Position numbers and translations under genes: made by a program. The notes below the pieces were generated by a model that searched no databases, had not been told where the DNA came from, and saw only the letters and a list, made by a program, of their open reading frames with translations. Shown one piece after another: positions 42,767-43,394 of a stretch of 43,394 nt of DNA. Position 1 is the first letter of the stretch, and each line of letters starts with the position of its first letter. The DNA is from an uncultured Pelagibacteraceae bacterium (GTDB taxonomy: Bacteria > Pseudomonadota > Alphaproteobacteria > Pelagibacterales > Pelagibacteraceae), in NCBI GenBank assembly GCA_902595725.1, contig CACJRJ010000011.1, positions 1 to 43,394 on the forward strand. The letters run 5' to 3'.

Positions 42767-42795
42767 CAATTTGCGTCTCTTAGACGCATAAATTG
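42767..42795 (+). promoter_or_regulatory. Strong hairpin in the kdsB leader
   Basis: CAATTT pairs with AAATTG and, inside, GCGTCT with AGACGC around a 3-nt loop; a 2-nt bulge (AT) lies on the 3' side. The 12 pairs include the only GC-rich stretch of the gap and end 12 nt before the kdsB ATG. It lies in the divergent space between the cytochrome gene and kdsB, so it could control translation of kdsB or be an operator. Confidence 0.45.
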
Positions 42796-42807
42796 TTAAT
42801 AAATATA

Positions 42808-43394
42808 ATGTCTAAAACAGTAATTTTAATACCATCAAGGCTTTCGGCCACAAGGTTGCCCGGAAAGCCCCTTTTAAAAATTAATGGAGTTTCAATAATT
42901 TCTCATGTTGTTAAAAAAGCCAAAGAAGCTGATATTGGTGAAGTGTATGTTGCAACTGGGGATAAAGAGATTCTAGACGACGTTAATTTAAACAAAGGAA
43001 AAGCAATCCTAACTAGCAATAATCACAAAACTGGCTCTGACAGAATTTTTGAATGCTTTGAAAAATTAGATTTAAAAAATATAGGATATATAATTAATCT
43101 TCAAGGAGACGAACCCAATATTGATATAGATGATTTGAAACATCTAAATAAGTTGGTTGATAATAATAAACCAGAAATAGGAACTCTAGGCTCAGAAATT
43201 AAGGATAAAAATAGTTTAATTAATGAAAATATTGTCAAAGTTATTACAGAAAGTAAAATAACAGATGTAAATTTTCCAATAGCTAAAGATTTTAAAAGAA
43301 AATTAAAAAATTTAGAATTAAATACTTATCATCATTTAGGGATATATGCTTATAAGCCCGATGTTTTAAAAAAAATTATTAAATTAGAACAAAC
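42808..43394 (+). CDS. kdsB: 3-deoxy-manno-octulosonate cytidylyltransferase, 3' part cut by window edge
   Basis: Activates Kdo as CMP-Kdo for lipid A core assembly. About 195 residues from the ATG are visible of roughly 245 in the family. Seen are the CTP-binding start VILIPSRLSATRLPGKPLL (residues 5-23), VYVATGDKEI, LTSNNHKTGSDRIFE (about 70-84) and NLQGDEPNID (about 97-106), then NTYHHLGIYAY with the conserved His-Leu-Gly. Together with kdsD, lptC and lptB it shows that the organism makes Kdo-containing LPS. Confidence 0.95.
   Translation, partial: MSKTVILIPSRLSATRLPGKPLLKINGVSIISHVVKKAKEADIGEVYVATGDKEILDDVNLNKGKAILTSNNHKTGSDRIFECFEKLDLKNIGYIINLQGDEPNIDIDDLKHLNKLVDNNKPEIGTLGSEIKDKNSLINENIVKVITESKITDVNFPIAKDFKRKLKNLELNTYHHLGIYAYKPDVLKKIIKLEQ

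Noticed and set aside
1-43394. CRISPR array, insertion sequence, prophage or rRNA
   Set aside because: No direct-repeat/spacer series, transposase, integrase, phage structural gene or rRNA sequence was seen on reading both strands.

Overview
This is a very AT-rich chromosomal segment of an alphaproteobacterium, best read as a SAR11-type (Pelagibacterales) genome. The grounds are very low GC, lysine/isoleucine/asparagine-rich proteins, almost no intergenic space, many 1-50 nt gene overlaps, a GcrA cell-cycle regulator, a DUF2948 gene between murA and hisD, and the alphaproteobacterial orders aroA-cmk-rpsA-ihfB and trpF-trpB-trpA-accD-folC. I see no insertion sequence, prophage, CRISPR array or rRNA.

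Layout. 1-1281 (-): aroB (cut by the window edge) and aroK. 1337-5464 (+): a small membrane protein and a 584-aa exported protein of unknown function, then def-fmt-truA. 5454-12794 (-): a SET-domain methyltransferase and a histone-deacetylase-fold enzyme, dapE-dapD, a HAD phosphatase, argB, and yidC-yidD-rnpA-rpmH. 12880-13599 (+): a VTT/TMEM64 membrane protein; then tRNA-Thr (-). 13779-17775 (+): two small proteins, dcd, murA, DUF2948, hisD, infA; then tRNA-Phe and a cold-shock gene. 18410-21596 (+): tRNA-His placed 5 nt before hisS, then overlapping hisZ and hisG. 21599-24789 (+): three nuclease-type genes (MGME1/phage-like exonuclease, RmuC, exonuclease I), followed by trxA. 25173-37622 (-): folC, accD, trpA, trpB, trpF, pyrF, ihfB, rpsA, cmk, aroA, lptB, lptC, kdsD, rnd. 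37696-43394: an NDUFA9-like protein (+), gcrA (-), an ABC-2 permease, argD and argF (+), a membrane cytochrome c (-), and the start of kdsB (+).

How the genes work together. Most of the window is core metabolism: shikimate/aromatic (aroB, aroK, aroA, trpFBA), lysine/peptidoglycan (dapE, dapD, murA), arginine (argB, argD, argF), histidine (hisD, hisZ, hisG), Kdo and LPS transport (kdsD, kdsB, lptB, lptC), fatty acids and folate (accD, folC), and translation start and protein maturation (def, fmt, infA, rpsA, truA). Only short gaps lie between genes; the longest stretches without a protein gene (17776-17969 and 18180-18489) hold tRNAs and hairpins.

Most worth a second look: the TrpF/TrpB/TrpA set sits in the expected place but has lost several family signatures, in the TrpB active site and in the TrpA loop that touches TrpB; tRNA-His lacks G-1, has odd D- and T-loops and is fused to its synthetase transcript; a nested three-helix element precedes rmuC; three nuclease genes are neighbours; and a SET methyltransferase is paired with a deacetylase-fold enzyme. 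All family assignments and alignments were made by eye.
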